Positions 8,667-17,530 are shown, numbered from the stretch's first letter. The stretch: DNA of 64,000 bases from Kineosporia rhizophila (GCF_021277265.1 NZ_JAJSOH010000006.1:1-64000), one strand, 5' to 3'. Translations and numbers: made by a program. The notes: generated by a model not told the origin, from the letters alone.

Positions 8667-8716
8667 GGCAGCACTGTAGTGCGTCCCCGGACAGGCCTTG
8701 AAGCAGCGTCGCCGTT

Positions 8717-8736
8717 AATGTACTAGTTAGTTCATT
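8717..8736. promoter_or_regulatory. TetR-type operator candidate, site 2
   Basis: AATGTACTAGTTAGTTCATT, in which 16 of 20 bases obey dyad symmetry. It lies in the 90-bp divergent gap between the TetR gene (start 8666) and the dehydroshikimate dehydratase (start 8757), so it could control both. It resembles site 1 at 7954-7973. Confidence 0.72.
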
Positions 8737-8756
8737 GCCGAGCTCCGGAGGCTGCC

Positions 8757-10574
8757 ATGAAGCGGTCCATCGCCACGGTCTGCCTCAGCGGCGGACTGAC
8801 CGAGAAGTTGCACGCCTGTGCCGAGGCCGGGTTCGACGGCGTCGAGGTGTTCGAGCCCGACCTCGTGGTCGCCGCGCAGTCACCCGAGGAGGTCCGCGCC
8901 CTGGCCGACCGGCTGGGCCTCACCCTCGACCTGTACCAGCCGTTCCGGGACTTCGAGGGCGTGGACCCGGCGACCCTGGAGGACAACCTGCGCCGTGCCG
9001 AGGCCAAGTTCGCGCTGATCCGCCGCCTGGGCATGGACCTGGTCCTGGTCTGCTCGAACGTCGCCACCGCAGTGGTCGACTCCGACGAGGTCAGCGCCGC
9101 CCAGCTGCGCCGCCTGGGCGAGCTGGGGGCCCGCTACGGCGTCCGGATCGCGTTCGAGGCACTGGCCTGGGGCCGCTTCGTCGACGACTACCGGCGCGCC
9201 TGGCGGATCGTCGAGCTGGCGGACCATCCGAACGTCGGCATCTGCCTGGACTCCTTCCACATCCTCTCGCGCGGCCACGACCCCGCCCAGATCGAGGAGA
9301 TCCCGGGAGAGAAGATCTTCTTCGTCCAGCTCGCCGACGCACCGGCCCTGTCGATGGACGTGCTCCAGTGGTCACGCCACCACCGGCTCTTCCCGGGCGA
9401 AGGCTCGTTCGACCTCGCCACCTTCGTGGCCCACGTGCTGCGCACCGGCTACGACGGGCCCCTGTCCCTGGAAGTCTTCAACGACGTCTTCCGGCAGACC
9501 GACGTCACCCGCACCGCCGCGCACGCCCTGCGCTCGCTGGTCTGGCTGGAGGACGCCGCCGCGCTCCGGCTCCAGGACCGGACCGACCTGCTGCGCCTGC
9601 CCGAGGCCAAGGCCCCGACCGGGTTCGATTTCGTGGAGATCCGCGCCGAGGACACCGCGGCGGTCGAGACCCTGCTGGAGCAGCTCGGATTCACGTTCCG
9701 CGGACGCCACCGGTCCAAGCCGGTACGACTCTGGAGCGCCGGAGACGCCCGCGTCGTGCTCAACCAGGAGCAGGCCCGCGACCGTGCACCGCACCTGGCC
9801 GCCATCGGCTTCGACGTGGACGACCCTGCCGCCACGGTCGATCGGGCCCAGCAGCTGATGGCACCCCGCGTGTACCGCCGCACCTACGCCTCGGAACTCC
9901 CGCTCCAGGGCGTGGCCGCCCCCGACGGCACCGAAATCTTCCTCTGCGACTCGACCGCGGGCACCGACGCCCCGTGGGTGGCCGAGTTCGAGGGCGGCGC
10001 CGAACCGGGGCCGAGCCCCACCAGCCCGATCAGCCCGATCAGCCGGGTCGACCACGTCAACATGGTCCAGCCCTGGGAGGACTTCGACGAGGCGGTCCTC
10101 TTCTACACCTCCGCCCTGGGACTGGACGCCGAGACCGGTGTCGAGGTCGCCGGCCCCCACGGCCTGGTCCGCAGCCAGGTGATGCGCTCGGTGGAGGGCG
10201 CCGTCCGCCTGCCTCTCAACGTCGCTCCGGCCGCGTCCTCGGAGCTGGCCCAGCACGTGGCGTTCGCCTGCGACGACGTAGCCGCGGTAGCCCGTAGCGC
10301 TCGCGCCGCAGGCCTGCGATTCCTGCCCGTGCCGGCCAACTACTACGACGACCTCGCGGCCCGCTACGGCCTTCCCGACGCCGTCATCGCCGATCTGCGT
10401 GAGCTCGATCTGCTCTACGAACGTGATGCGGCAGGCGAGTTCGTCCACTTCTACACCCGCACCGAGGGTGACGTGTTCTTCGAGGTGGTCGAGCGCCGGT
10501 CCCGCTACGACGGTTACGGCGCCGCGAACGCCCCCGTCCGCCTCGCCGCCCAGAGCCTCGGCCGAGGTAAGTAG
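8757..10574 (+). CDS. qsuB: Bifunctional-type 3-dehydroshikimate dehydratase with C-terminal HPPD-like domain (QsuB-like)
   Basis: A 605-residue two-domain protein. Residues 1 to about 275 are a sugar-isomerase-type TIM barrel that dehydrates 3-dehydroshikimate to protocatechuate; metal-site parts are IAFEALAWG, ICLDSFHIL and LSLEVFNDV. Residues about 290-600 are two vicinal-oxygen-chelate modules resembling 4-hydroxyphenylpyruvate dioxygenase, with the metal triad kept in the second half: DHVNM, QHVAF and FFEVVERRS. The size and fusion match QsuB of C. glutamicum. AGCTCCGGAG precedes the ATG. It is divergent from its probable repressor, with a palindrome in the gap. The role of the HPPD-like half is unclear in this family. 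Confidence 0.93.
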   Translation: MKRSIATVCLSGGLTEKLHACAEAGFDGVEVFEPDLVVAAQSPEEVRALADRLGLTLDLYQPFRDFEGVDPATLEDNLRRAEAKFALIRRLGMDLVLVCSNVATAVVDSDEVSAAQLRRLGELGARYGVRIAFEALAWGRFVDDYRRAWRIVELADHPNVGICLDSFHILSRGHDPAQIEEIPGEKIFFVQLADAPALSMDVLQWSRHHRLFPGEGSFDLATFVAHVLRTGYDGPLSLEVFNDVFRQTDVTRTAAHALRSLVWLEDAAALRLQDRTDLLRLPEAKAPTGFDFVEIRAEDTAAVETLLEQLGFTFRGRHRSKPVRLWSAGDARVVLNQEQARDRAPHLAAIGFDVDDPAATVDRAQQLMAPRVYRRTYASELPLQGVAAPDGTEIFLCDSTAGTDAPWVAEFEGGAEPGPSPTSPISPISRVDHVNMVQPWEDFDEAVLFYTSALGLDAETGVEVAGPHGLVRSQVMRSVEGAVRLPLNVAPAASSELAQHVAFACDDVAAVARSARAAGLRFLPVPANYYDDLAARYGLPDAVIADLRELDLLYERDAAGEFVHFYTRTEGDVFFEVVERRSRYDGYGAANAPVRLAAQSLGRGK

Positions 10575-10638
10575 GTCTTCACCGAAAACCCCGATTGAGG
10601 ACGCTTGTGAGGACCGACGCTGGAACGCTCAGGAGGTT

Positions 10639-11352
10639 TCAGGGCACCTCGGGAAAGCCCGGCTGCTCCGGACCGTGTGGGATGTCGATGCGTTCTTCAC
10701 CGGTGCGCAGGGCTCGCAGCACCACCCGGGCCACGTATTCGGGGGAGTGCGCGACCAGACCGGCCGGAAGTTCACCCCCGGCATAGAACTCGGTGTCGGT
10801 GACCGACGGCAGGACCATGCTCAGCTGGACGTTGTCGTCGGCCAGTTCCATGCGCCCGACCTGGCTCAGCCAGTTCACCGCGACCTTGGTGGCCGGGTAG
10901 AGGCAGTTGCCCGCCATCGGCATCTGGGTGGCGCCCGAACTGATGTTGACGATGCGTCCCCGTCCGGCCGCCCGCATGTGCGGCAGGACTGCCTGGATCG
11001 CGCTCACGACGCTGACCACGTTCAGGTTCAGCAGATCCAGGAACGCGGCCGGCTCCAGCCCGTCCAGGGCGTGGAACGACCCGGCGCCGGCATTGTTGAC
11101 CAGCCCGTCCACCCGTCCGAACCGCTCCACCGTGGCCTGGGCCAGTGCGTTGACCTGATCCGGGACCGTGACGTCGGTGGGCACGGCCAGCGCACCGTCC
11201 AGTTCCTCGCTCAGCACCTGCAGACGGTCGGCCCGACGGGCCGCCAGCACAGGATGAGCCCCCGCGTCATGCAGCAGGCGGGCTGTCGCCCGGCCGATCC
11301 CGGAAGAGGCTCCGGTGACGATGATGACCTTGTCCTCGAGGGTGTCGCTCAC
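10639..11352 (-). CDS. Short-chain dehydrogenase/reductase (SDR)
   Basis: A classical SDR of about 237 residues. The cofactor motif TGASSGIGRA sits near residue 12, NNAGAG near 86, the catalytic Ser in VNISSGA and the Tyr-Lys pair in YPATK. GTG 11352 is chosen because AGGAG lies ten bases upstream; the longer frame to a TTG at 11409 has no support. Divergent from a LysR regulator with a 115-bp gap, so it is the likely target of that regulator. The substrate cannot be predicted. Confidence 0.88.
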   Translation of the reverse strand: MSDTLEDKVIIVTGASSGIGRATARLLHDAGAHPVLAARRADRLQVLSEELDGALAVPTDVTVPDQVNALAQATVERFGRVDGLVNNAGAGSFHALDGLEPAAFLDLLNLNVVSVVSAIQAVLPHMRAAGRGRIVNISSGATQMPMAGNCLYPATKVAVNWLSQVGRMELADDNVQLSMVLPSVTDTEFYAGGELPAGLVAHSPEYVARVVLRALRTGEERIDIPHGPEQPGFPEVP

Positions 11353-11467
11353 TGTTGTTCTGCTCCTGCTCTTGTCCTGCTCTGGTCCGGTGAATCGCCC
11401 CCTAGTCAAGGTCCGCGGAGGATGAACGGGGAAGGATCATCTGGCTCTCGATTGATACCTTGCGCAT

Positions 11468-12376
11468 ATGAGTGAGTTGGAAACGCGTCAACTCCGGTAC
11501 TTCGTCGCCGTGGCAGAGGAGCAGCACTTCGGTCGCGCCGCGCAACGCCTGGGCATCGCGCAGCCACCGCTCTCGCGCGCAATCCGCGACCTGGAACGGC
11601 AACTGGGCGTCCAACTGCTGGTGCGTACCACCCGTCAGGTGGCCCTGACCCCGGCCGGCCAGGCCCTGCTGGAAGACAGTCGCACGGCCCTCGACGCGGT
11701 GACCCGGGCTGCCAACCGAGCCCGTCAGGCCGGTCAGGACCAGCCCCGGCTGCGGCTCGCCCTCAAGGCCGACCACGACGGTGGCCTCCTGACCAAGATC
11801 CTGGGCGCCTACGACGTCCTACCGGTCGAACTACTGCTCGGCGTCTACGGCGAGCAACTTCCGGCCCTGCACGAAGGGCGGGCCGACGTGGCCCTCATGC
11901 ACACGCCTTTCGAGCAACGCGGGCTGGACAGCGAGCCACTGATCACCGGTCCCCGCGTGGTCGCCCTGGCCGCCTCGGACCCGCTGGCCGCCGGTAGCCG
12001 CATAGGGCTGGCCGACCTGGCGGGACGGCGTCTGCCGGACGGGCAGGCGGCAGACGCGGGGTTCCCTAAGTCCTCGACCCCGTCCCGACCGCTGCTGGAC
12101 CACTCGCAGATCTTCAACCTCATCGAGGTCGGGAACGCTGTCTGGTTCCTGCCGACCTGGGTGGCCGATCGCCTTCCCCGGCCCGGCATCACCTACCGGC
12201 CGGTGGAAGGGCTGGAACCGGTGACGCTTTCGGTCGTCTGGCGGGCCGAAAACCGCTCGGCCGCGGTGGCGGCGTTCGTGCGAACCGCCCAGCAGATCGC
12301 CCAGCCCGCTGACTCTCCAGCGCACGGAACGGAAGGTCTTGGGCCCGTGACCACCGAAGCCGCCGGGCGGCCTTGA
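11468..12376 (+). CDS. LysR-family transcriptional regulator
   Basis: A 302-residue LysR protein. Residues 1-62 are the winged helix-turn-helix (LETRQLRYFVAVAEEQHFG, RLGIAQPPLSRAIRDLE). The rest is the periplasmic-binding-protein-like effector domain (about 90-285). Divergent from the SDR gene, which it probably controls. The effector is unknown. Confidence 0.92.
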   Translation: MSELETRQLRYFVAVAEEQHFGRAAQRLGIAQPPLSRAIRDLERQLGVQLLVRTTRQVALTPAGQALLEDSRTALDAVTRAANRARQAGQDQPRLRLALKADHDGGLLTKILGAYDVLPVELLLGVYGEQLPALHEGRADVALMHTPFEQRGLDSEPLITGPRVVALAASDPLAAGSRIGLADLAGRRLPDGQAADAGFPKSSTPSRPLLDHSQIFNLIEVGNAVWFLPTWVADRLPRPGITYRPVEGLEPVTLSVVWRAENRSAAVAAFVRTAQQIAQPADSPAHGTEGLGPVTTEAAGRP

Positions 12377-12448
12377 GAACCCATCCAGCACGGGTGATCA
12401 GGGTTCGGGAATTACCAGGCTCGCTGCGCCTACGGCCAGTACCACGCC

Positions 12449-13165
12449 TCAGGCCAAGCGCCGCGTCGGCCACCGCGCGAGGTCGGCCTCCAGCAGCGCA
12501 GGGTCGCGCGGTTCCGGTACCTCGCCGAGGATCTCCAGGCGGGTGATCCGCTCGATCCGGAAGCCGCGGATCGCATCACGCAGCCGGCACCAGCCCACCA
12601 GCAGCCAGGCATCACCCGCCCGCAGAAGACCCATCGTCTCGACGTCACGAACGGTGCTGGTGGACAGATCGGGGCCGCCGTCCTCGTTCTCGCCCAGATA
12701 GGTCAACCGGACCAGACGGCGAGCGGCGATCACGTCGGAGAGCAACCCCAACGGCACCGCATCGTCCGTCGGGGCGACGGCGTCGATGACCTGAATCATC
12801 CCGAGCATCTCGTGCACGGCGCCGCGGTGCTCCTCCTGCATGACCGCGGCGATCTTGGCGCGGGCCCGGCGGGCGGCCGCCTGGTACGGCGAGGACTCCA
12901 GCAGCGCGAGGCCGGCGAGCACCGCCAGCGATTCCGGAGCAGACAGGTTCAGCGGCGGCAGCGAGTACTCGCGCAGGATCGAGTAGCCGCCCGCCGCCCC
13001 CTGTTCGGCGTAGACCGGGACCCCGGCCAGCTGGAGCGACCTGAGGTCGCGTTCGATGGTGCGGGCCGAGACCCCGAACTCCTCGGCGAGCCGGGCGGCC
13101 GACCACGGCCGGCGCGCCCCGCGCAGCAGATCCACGAGGGCGTACTGCCGCTCGGCGCGCTTCAT
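12449..13165 (-). CDS. YafY-type regulator with HTH and WYL domains
   Basis: A 238-residue regulator beginning MKRAERQYALVDLLRG, the usual start of this family, with a DeoR-like helix-turn-helix at about residues 5-60 (SAARLAEEFGVSARTIERDL). The WYL ligand-binding domain spans about 135-215, where the signature reads AWLLVGWCRLRDAIRGFRIE. The ATG at 13165 was chosen over an upstream in-frame start because the family begins here. It lies 55 bases after the NTF2-like gene on the same strand, an arrangement common for YafY regulators and small SnoaL/NTF2 or VOC proteins. Confidence 0.9.
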   Translation of the reverse strand: MKRAERQYALVDLLRGARRPWSAARLAEEFGVSARTIERDLRSLQLAGVPVYAEQGAAGGYSILREYSLPPLNLSAPESLAVLAGLALLESSPYQAAARRARAKIAAVMQEEHRGAVHEMLGMIQVIDAVAPTDDAVPLGLLSDVIAARRLVRLTYLGENEDGGPDLSTSTVRDVETMGLLRAGDAWLLVGWCRLRDAIRGFRIERITRLEILGEVPEPRDPALLEADLARWPTRRLA

Positions 13166-13220
13166 CCTCCAAGTCTGGCAGAGGCCGCCACCGGCACCGA
13201 TGGCCCCCAACCGATGGGCC

Positions 13221-13622
13221 TCAGCTGAGCATGCTCCGCTGACCGCCGACGGACCACACCCGGCGGACCCGGCCGTCCGCGTCGAAGTCGAAGACGTCCA
13301 CGCCGCCCGCACGCTGTCCGTCCGCTTCCACGTCCCACAGCAGTCGGCCGTGCTCGCCGTCGATCGCGTCGGCGATGCGGGTGAAGACGGTCTCGGGGTT
13401 CTGGCCGTGCCACCAGTCCAGGTACTGCGCGAAGTCCTCGGCGCTGCGAATGTCGTCCGCCGGGGTCGACCCGTCGGGCTCGGTCACCGCGAAGTGGATG
13501 CGGAAGTCGTCGGAGCAGATCTGACGGGCGAGGTCGCCGTCGCTGTTCCACATGGTCAGCCACAGGTCGAGCGAGTGCCGGGCGGAGGTGGTCGTGACCG
13601 TGGGGTTCGGGTTCTGGGTCAT
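13221..13622 (-). CDS. NTF2/SnoaL-like small protein
   Basis: A 133-residue protein beginning MTQNPNPTVTTTSARHSLDL. It has the cone-shaped NTF2-like pattern: an opening helix (LDLWLTMWNSDGDLARQIC), a paired-strand body (FRIHFAVTEPDG, LLWDVEADG) and a final GGVDVFDFDADGRVRRVWS strand typical of SnoaL-like domains. Members include ester hydrolases, isomerases and non-enzymes, so no function is assigned. Upstream of, and probably co-transcribed with, the WYL regulator. Confidence 0.8.
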   Translation of the reverse strand: MTQNPNPTVTTTSARHSLDLWLTMWNSDGDLARQICSDDFRIHFAVTEPDGSTPADDIRSAEDFAQYLDWWHGQNPETVFTRIADAIDGEHGRLLWDVEADGQRAGGVDVFDFDADGRVRRVWSVGGQRSMLS

Positions 13623-13694
13623 GCAGGCAACCCTGGACCGCCCGGGCGACAACAGTGTGTCGGTGTTGCCGACATTTCCTCCGCAGGACAGGAC

Positions 13695-14474
13695 CTAGCC
13701 GTACAGCCTGCGCTCCAGCGTCACTGCGTGCTGCTGCACCTGGGCCACGAGCTCGCGGTAGCGCTCCGGTGTCGCCTGATCGGCCCGGAAGGTCACCGCC
13801 AGGGCCACCGCCGGCCAGCCGCTGCGATCGCGCACGGCCACGGCGACCGACGCCAGACCTTCTGCTATCTCACCGTTCTCGACCGCGTAACCCCGGGCCC
13901 GGGTGGCCAGCAGTTCCTCGCGCAGCTGTGAGTACGATTGCGGCGGAAGCGGATTGGCGGCGAAGGCCTCCGGGCCGGGGAAGATGGCGCGCACCTGCTC
14001 ACGAGGCAGCACGGCCAGCAGGGCCCGCCCGCTCGCGGTCAGCGAGCTCGGAAGCCGCACCCCGACATCGGTGACCAGAACCGGCCGACCGGGCGCACGC
14101 TCGTCTGCAAGATAGACCACGTCCCGGCCCAGCAGGACGGCGAGGTGCCCGCTCTCGCGCACCTTGTCCACCAGGTTGGCCAGCACCGGCCGGCCCAGCC
14201 GGGTGACCGGTTCCTGCCGGGTGTACCCCGAGCCCAGCTCGAAGGCCGCGATGCCCAGCCCGTACCGCTTGTCCTCGGGATATCTCAGGACGAAACCCCT
14301 CTCCTCCAGCACCCCCAGCAGCCGGTAGACGCTCGAGCGGGGCAGATCCAGCGTGCGAGCCAGGGTGGCCGCCGCCACCGGACCCCGCTGCAGGCCCAGA
14401 AAGGACAAAATGCGCAGAGCCGCATCAACGGTCGGAGCCGGTGCTGTGCCGCCCATCACGTGCTCCTCCCGCAT
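13695..14474 (-). CDS. IclR-family transcriptional regulator
   Basis: A 259-residue IclR protein. Residues about 13-70 are the winged helix-turn-helix (AALRILSFLGLQRGPVAAAT, LPRSSVYRLLGVLEERGFV). Residues about 85-255 are the effector-binding domain (SGHLAVLLGRDVVYLADERAPG, LTASGRALLAVLP). Divergent from histidine ammonia-lyase with an 80-bp gap that contains an 18-base palindrome only eight bases before this gene's start. It likely represses itself and hutH; a ligand such as urocanate is a guess. Confidence 0.9.
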   Translation of the reverse strand: MREEHVMGGTAPAPTVDAALRILSFLGLQRGPVAAATLARTLDLPRSSVYRLLGVLEERGFVLRYPEDKRYGLGIAAFELGSGYTRQEPVTRLGRPVLANLVDKVRESGHLAVLLGRDVVYLADERAPGRPVLVTDVGVRLPSSLTASGRALLAVLPREQVRAIFPGPEAFAANPLPPQSYSQLREELLATRARGYAVENGEIAEGLASVAVAVRDRSGWPAVALAVTFRADQATPERYRELVAQVQQHAVTLERRLYG

Positions 14475-14481
14475 AAGCCAA

Positions 14482-14499
14482 TGTCCAGCATCCTAGACA
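14482..14499. promoter_or_regulatory. IclR-type operator candidate between the IclR gene and hutH
   Basis: TGTCCAGCATCCTAGACA matches its own reverse complement at 14 of 18 positions. It lies in the 80-bp divergent gap, 8 bases from the IclR start and 56 bases from the hutH start. Confidence 0.6.
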
Positions 14500-14554
14500 C
14501 CGGCCTGGTCCGAGGCCTAGAGACCGCACCCTGCGCAGCAGTGAGATAGCGGCC

Positions 14555-16117
14555 ATGACAGACGCTTACGCACCCCTCGGCGAGCACGACGTCCTGATCG
14601 GCACGGGACCGGTGAGCGTCGCGGACGTCGTTGCGGTGGCCCGCCACGGCCGCCGGGTGGCCCTGGACCCGATCGCGCTGAAAGAGGTCGAGGCTTCCCG
14701 CGCCCGGATCGAGGCCCTGGCCGTGGACGCGGAACCGCACTACGGCATCTCCACCGGCTTCGGCGCTTTGGCCACCACCTTCATCGCTCCGGAGGCCCGC
14801 ACCCAGCTGCAGCGCAGCCTGGTGCGCTCGCACGCGGCCGGATCAGGGCCCACGGTCGAGGACGAGGTCGTGCGCGCGCTCATGCTGCTGCGCCTGTCCA
14901 CCCTGATGACCGGCCGCACCGGCGTGCGCCCCACCACCGCCCAGGCCTACGCCGACCTGCTGAACGCCCACCTGACCCCGGTCGTGCACGAATACGGCTC
15001 GCTGGGATGCTCCGGCGACCTGGCCCCGCTGTCACACTGCGCTCTGGCGGTCATGGGCGAGGGCGTGGTGCGCACCCGCGAAGGCGTCGAGCTGCCCGCG
15101 GCCCAGGCGCTGACCGAGGCCGGTCTGCAGCCCGTGGTGCTGGCCGAGAAGGAAGGGCTGGCGCTGATCAACGGCACCGACGGCATGCTCGGCCAGCTCG
15201 CCCTGGCCCTGCACGACCTCACCAACCTGTTCAGCGTCGCCGACGTCGCCGCCGCGATGAGCGTCGAAGGGCTCCTCGGCAGCGACGCCGTCTTCGCCGT
15301 CGACCTGCACCAGCTGCGCCCCCACGACGGCCAGGGCATCGCCGCGGGGAACATGCGCCGTCTGCTGGCCGGCTCCCCGATCGTGGCCAGCCACCAGGGC
15401 CCCGAATGCACCCGCGTGCAGGACGCCTACTCGCTGCGCTGCGCACCGCAGGTGCACGGCGCCGGCCGTGACACCCTGGCCCACGCCGACGCCGTGGCCG
15501 CCCGGGAACTGGCCTCGGCGATCGACAACCCGGTCGTCACCCCGGACGGGCGGGTCGAGTCCAACGGCAACTTCCACGGCGCCCCCGTGGCCTACGCGCT
15601 CGACTTCCTGGCCATTGCCGTGGCCGACCTGGCCAGCATCTCCGAACGCCGCACCGACCGCTTCCTCGACCCGGCCCGCAACCAGGGCCTGCCCGCCTTC
15701 CTGGCCCACGACGCCGGCGTCGACTCCGGGCTGATGATCGCCCAGTACACCGCCGCCGGCATCGTCAGCGAACTCAAGCGCCTGGCCAACCCCGCCTCGG
15801 TCGACTCGATCCCCAGCTCGGCCATGCAGGAGGACCACGTCTCGATGGGCTGGGCCGCCGCCCGCAAGCTGCGCAGGGCCGTCGACGGCCTCACCCGCGT
15901 CCTGGCCATCGAAATCCTCACCAGCAGCCGCGCCCTGGACCTGCGCGCACCCCTGACCGCCGCACCGGCCACCGCGGCCGTGCTCGCCGTGGTGCGCGAG
16001 CACGTACCGGGGCCCGGCCCGGACCGCTTCCTGACCCCCGAGATAGACGCCGTGGTGCAGCTGATCGCCTCGGGCGCCGTCACCCGGGCTGCGCGCTCGC
16101 AGGTGGATCTCGACTGA
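14555..16117 (+). CDS. hutH: Histidine ammonia-lyase
   Basis: A 520-residue lyase converting L-histidine to urocanate and ammonia. The self-forming MIO cofactor loop appears as GSLGCSGDLAPLSH near residue 150; Cys-Ser-Gly replaces the common Ala-Ser-Gly, which is normal in actinomycete enzymes. Other family marks are YGISTGFGAL, the substrate Tyr region, RVESNGNFHGAPV and MQEDHVSMGW. It is divergent from an IclR-type regulator. No urocanase or imidazolonepropionase gene is adjacent, so the rest of the pathway must be elsewhere. Confidence 0.96.
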   Translation: MTDAYAPLGEHDVLIGTGPVSVADVVAVARHGRRVALDPIALKEVEASRARIEALAVDAEPHYGISTGFGALATTFIAPEARTQLQRSLVRSHAAGSGPTVEDEVVRALMLLRLSTLMTGRTGVRPTTAQAYADLLNAHLTPVVHEYGSLGCSGDLAPLSHCALAVMGEGVVRTREGVELPAAQALTEAGLQPVVLAEKEGLALINGTDGMLGQLALALHDLTNLFSVADVAAAMSVEGLLGSDAVFAVDLHQLRPHDGQGIAAGNMRRLLAGSPIVASHQGPECTRVQDAYSLRCAPQVHGAGRDTLAHADAVAARELASAIDNPVVTPDGRVESNGNFHGAPVAYALDFLAIAVADLASISERRTDRFLDPARNQGLPAFLAHDAGVDSGLMIAQYTAAGIVSELKRLANPASVDSIPSSAMQEDHVSMGWAAARKLRRAVDGLTRVLAIEILTSSRALDLRAPLTAAPATAAVLAVVREHVPGPGPDRFLTPEIDAVVQLIASGAVTRAARSQVDLD

Positions 16118-16166
16118 CCGGGGGCACCGCCCTCGGCATCTCCCGGGCACGGCAGAATCGACGTCC

Positions 16167-16220
16167 ATGAAGGCTCTGGTTCTCGACCGCCCTGTGGCTC
16201 TGCTTCGGCCGGCCGCGTGA
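16167..16220 (+). other. 17-codon open frame resembling the N-terminus of a zinc alcohol dehydrogenase, coupled to the next gene
   Basis: ATG 16167 opens a frame reading MKALVLDRPVALLRPAA, whose first nine residues look like the beginning of a medium-chain alcohol dehydrogenase. It stops at TGA 16218-16220, which overlaps the GTG start of the M20 gene in the pattern GTGA. It may be a gene remnant or a short leader that couples translation; there is no strong ribosome site. Confidence 0.35.
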
Positions 16221-17530
16221 ACACGAACAGCAGCCCCGCCGGCGCAGAGGTGGTGACGCTGGCCAGTGACCTGATCCGGATCGACACCACCAACACCGGC
16301 GACCCCGACACGACGGTGGGGGAGCGGTCGGCCGCCGAATACGTTGCCGCCCAATTGGAAGACGTCGGTTACCAGGTCACGTACCTGGAGTCGGCTCCCG
16401 GGCGGGCCAACGTCATCACCCGCATCCCGGGGGCCGACCCGGCCCGCGGGGCCCTCCTGGTGCACGCACACCTCGACGTGGTCCCCTTCGATGCTTCGGA
16501 GTGGCGGGTGCACCCGCTGTCCGGCGACGTCGACGACGGTTACCTGTGGGGTCGAGGAGCGGTCGACATGAAGCACATGGCGGCCATGACGCTCGCGGTC
16601 GCCCGGCAGTTCAAGCGCGACGGCACGGTACCCCCACGCGACCTGGTACTCGCCTTCGTCGCCGACGAGGAGGCCGGCGGGGTGTTCGGGGCCCAGTGGC
16701 TGGTGAAGAACCACCCGCAGCTCTTCGAGGGCGTCAGCGAGGCGATCGGCGAGGTCGGCGGGTTCTCCGTGACCCTGGCCGACGACGTGCGCGGCTATCT
16801 GGTGGAGACCGCCCAGAAGGGCTCGATGTGGCTGCGGCTCACCGCCCGAGGGGTGGCCGGGCACGGCTCGATGATCGGGCACGACAACGCCGTGGCGAAG
16901 CTGGCGGCCGCCGTCACCCGCCTCGAGCAGCACGAGTTCCCGCTGGTCCTGACCGGCCCGGTCCGCGACTTCCTGACCGTCGTCGGGGAGATCTCCGGCG
17001 TCCCGTTCGACGAGGACGACCCGCAGGCGGCGGTGGCCCGGCTGGGCAGCCTGTCCCGGATGATCGGGGCCACCCTGCGCAACACCGCGAACGTGACCGT
17101 GTTCCAGGCCGGTTACCGGGACAACGTCGTGCCTTCCGTGGCCCACGCCGTCGTGGACGGGCGGTTCCTGCCCGGTCAGGGCGAGATCCTCGAGCGGGAC
17201 GTACGAGCGGTGCTCGGGCCCGAGATCGAGTTGCAGGTCCGTTCGCTGCCGGCGGTCGAGACCACCTTCGACGGCCACCTGGTCGACCGGATGGCGGCCG
17301 CGATCCGCACGCAGGACCCGACGGCCCGGCTGCTGCCGTACATGCTGTCGGCCGCCACCGACGCCAAGTCGTTCCAGCAGCTGGGCATTCGCAACTTCGG
17401 CTTCGTCCCCCTGCGGCTGCCACCCGACCTGGACTTCACCGCCCTGTTCCACGGGGTGGACGAGCGGGTCCCGACCGACGCGCTCGAGTTCGGAACCGCC
17501 GTCCTGCAAAGCTTTCTGTCCGACTGCTGA
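16217..17530 (+). CDS. M20-family metallohydrolase (ArgE/DapE/CPG2-like)
   Basis: A 437-residue zinc-dependent amidohydrolase/peptidase. Metal-binding signatures are present: VHAHLDVVPF near residue 81, GRGAVDMKHMAAM near 113 and FVADEEAGG near 150, which holds the catalytic Glu. A dimerisation lid domain spans about 200-320. The substrate could be an N-acyl amino acid or peptide. It follows hutH by 100 bases on the same strand, so a role with N-acylated histidine or its products is possible but unproven. The GTG start overlaps a 17-codon frame. Confidence 0.9.
   Translation: MNTNSSPAGAEVVTLASDLIRIDTTNTGDPDTTVGERSAAEYVAAQLEDVGYQVTYLESAPGRANVITRIPGADPARGALLVHAHLDVVPFDASEWRVHPLSGDVDDGYLWGRGAVDMKHMAAMTLAVARQFKRDGTVPPRDLVLAFVADEEAGGVFGAQWLVKNHPQLFEGVSEAIGEVGGFSVTLADDVRGYLVETAQKGSMWLRLTARGVAGHGSMIGHDNAVAKLAAAVTRLEQHEFPLVLTGPVRDFLTVVGEISGVPFDEDDPQAAVARLGSLSRMIGATLRNTANVTVFQAGYRDNVVPSVAHAVVDGRFLPGQGEILERDVRAVLGPEIELQVRSLPAVETTFDGHLVDRMAAAIRTQDPTARLLPYMLSAATDAKSFQQLGIRNFGFVPLRLPPDLDFTALFHGVDERVPTDALEFGTAVLQSFLSDC

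Noticed and set aside
5223..10574. The aroQ and dehydrogenase genes as a biosynthetic shikimate operon
   Set aside because: A transporter, a QsuD-type dehydrogenase and a dehydroshikimate dehydratase point to catabolism toward protocatechuate.
15004..15045. Histidine ammonia-lyase MIO loop reads Cys-Ser-Gly instead of Ala-Ser-Gly, which could mean a dead enzyme
   Set aside because: The Cys-Ser-Gly version is the normal form in actinomycete histidine ammonia-lyases, so activity is expected.
15032..17509. Long reverse open frame of 825 codons, with similar long antisense frames at 30904-33096, 5932-7251 and 38749-41442
   Set aside because: They run opposite to clear genes (hutH and M20, glycosyltransferase, MHS transporter, MFS-Usp), have low-complexity composition and no family resemblance. 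Such frames arise from the high third-position GC of the real genes.
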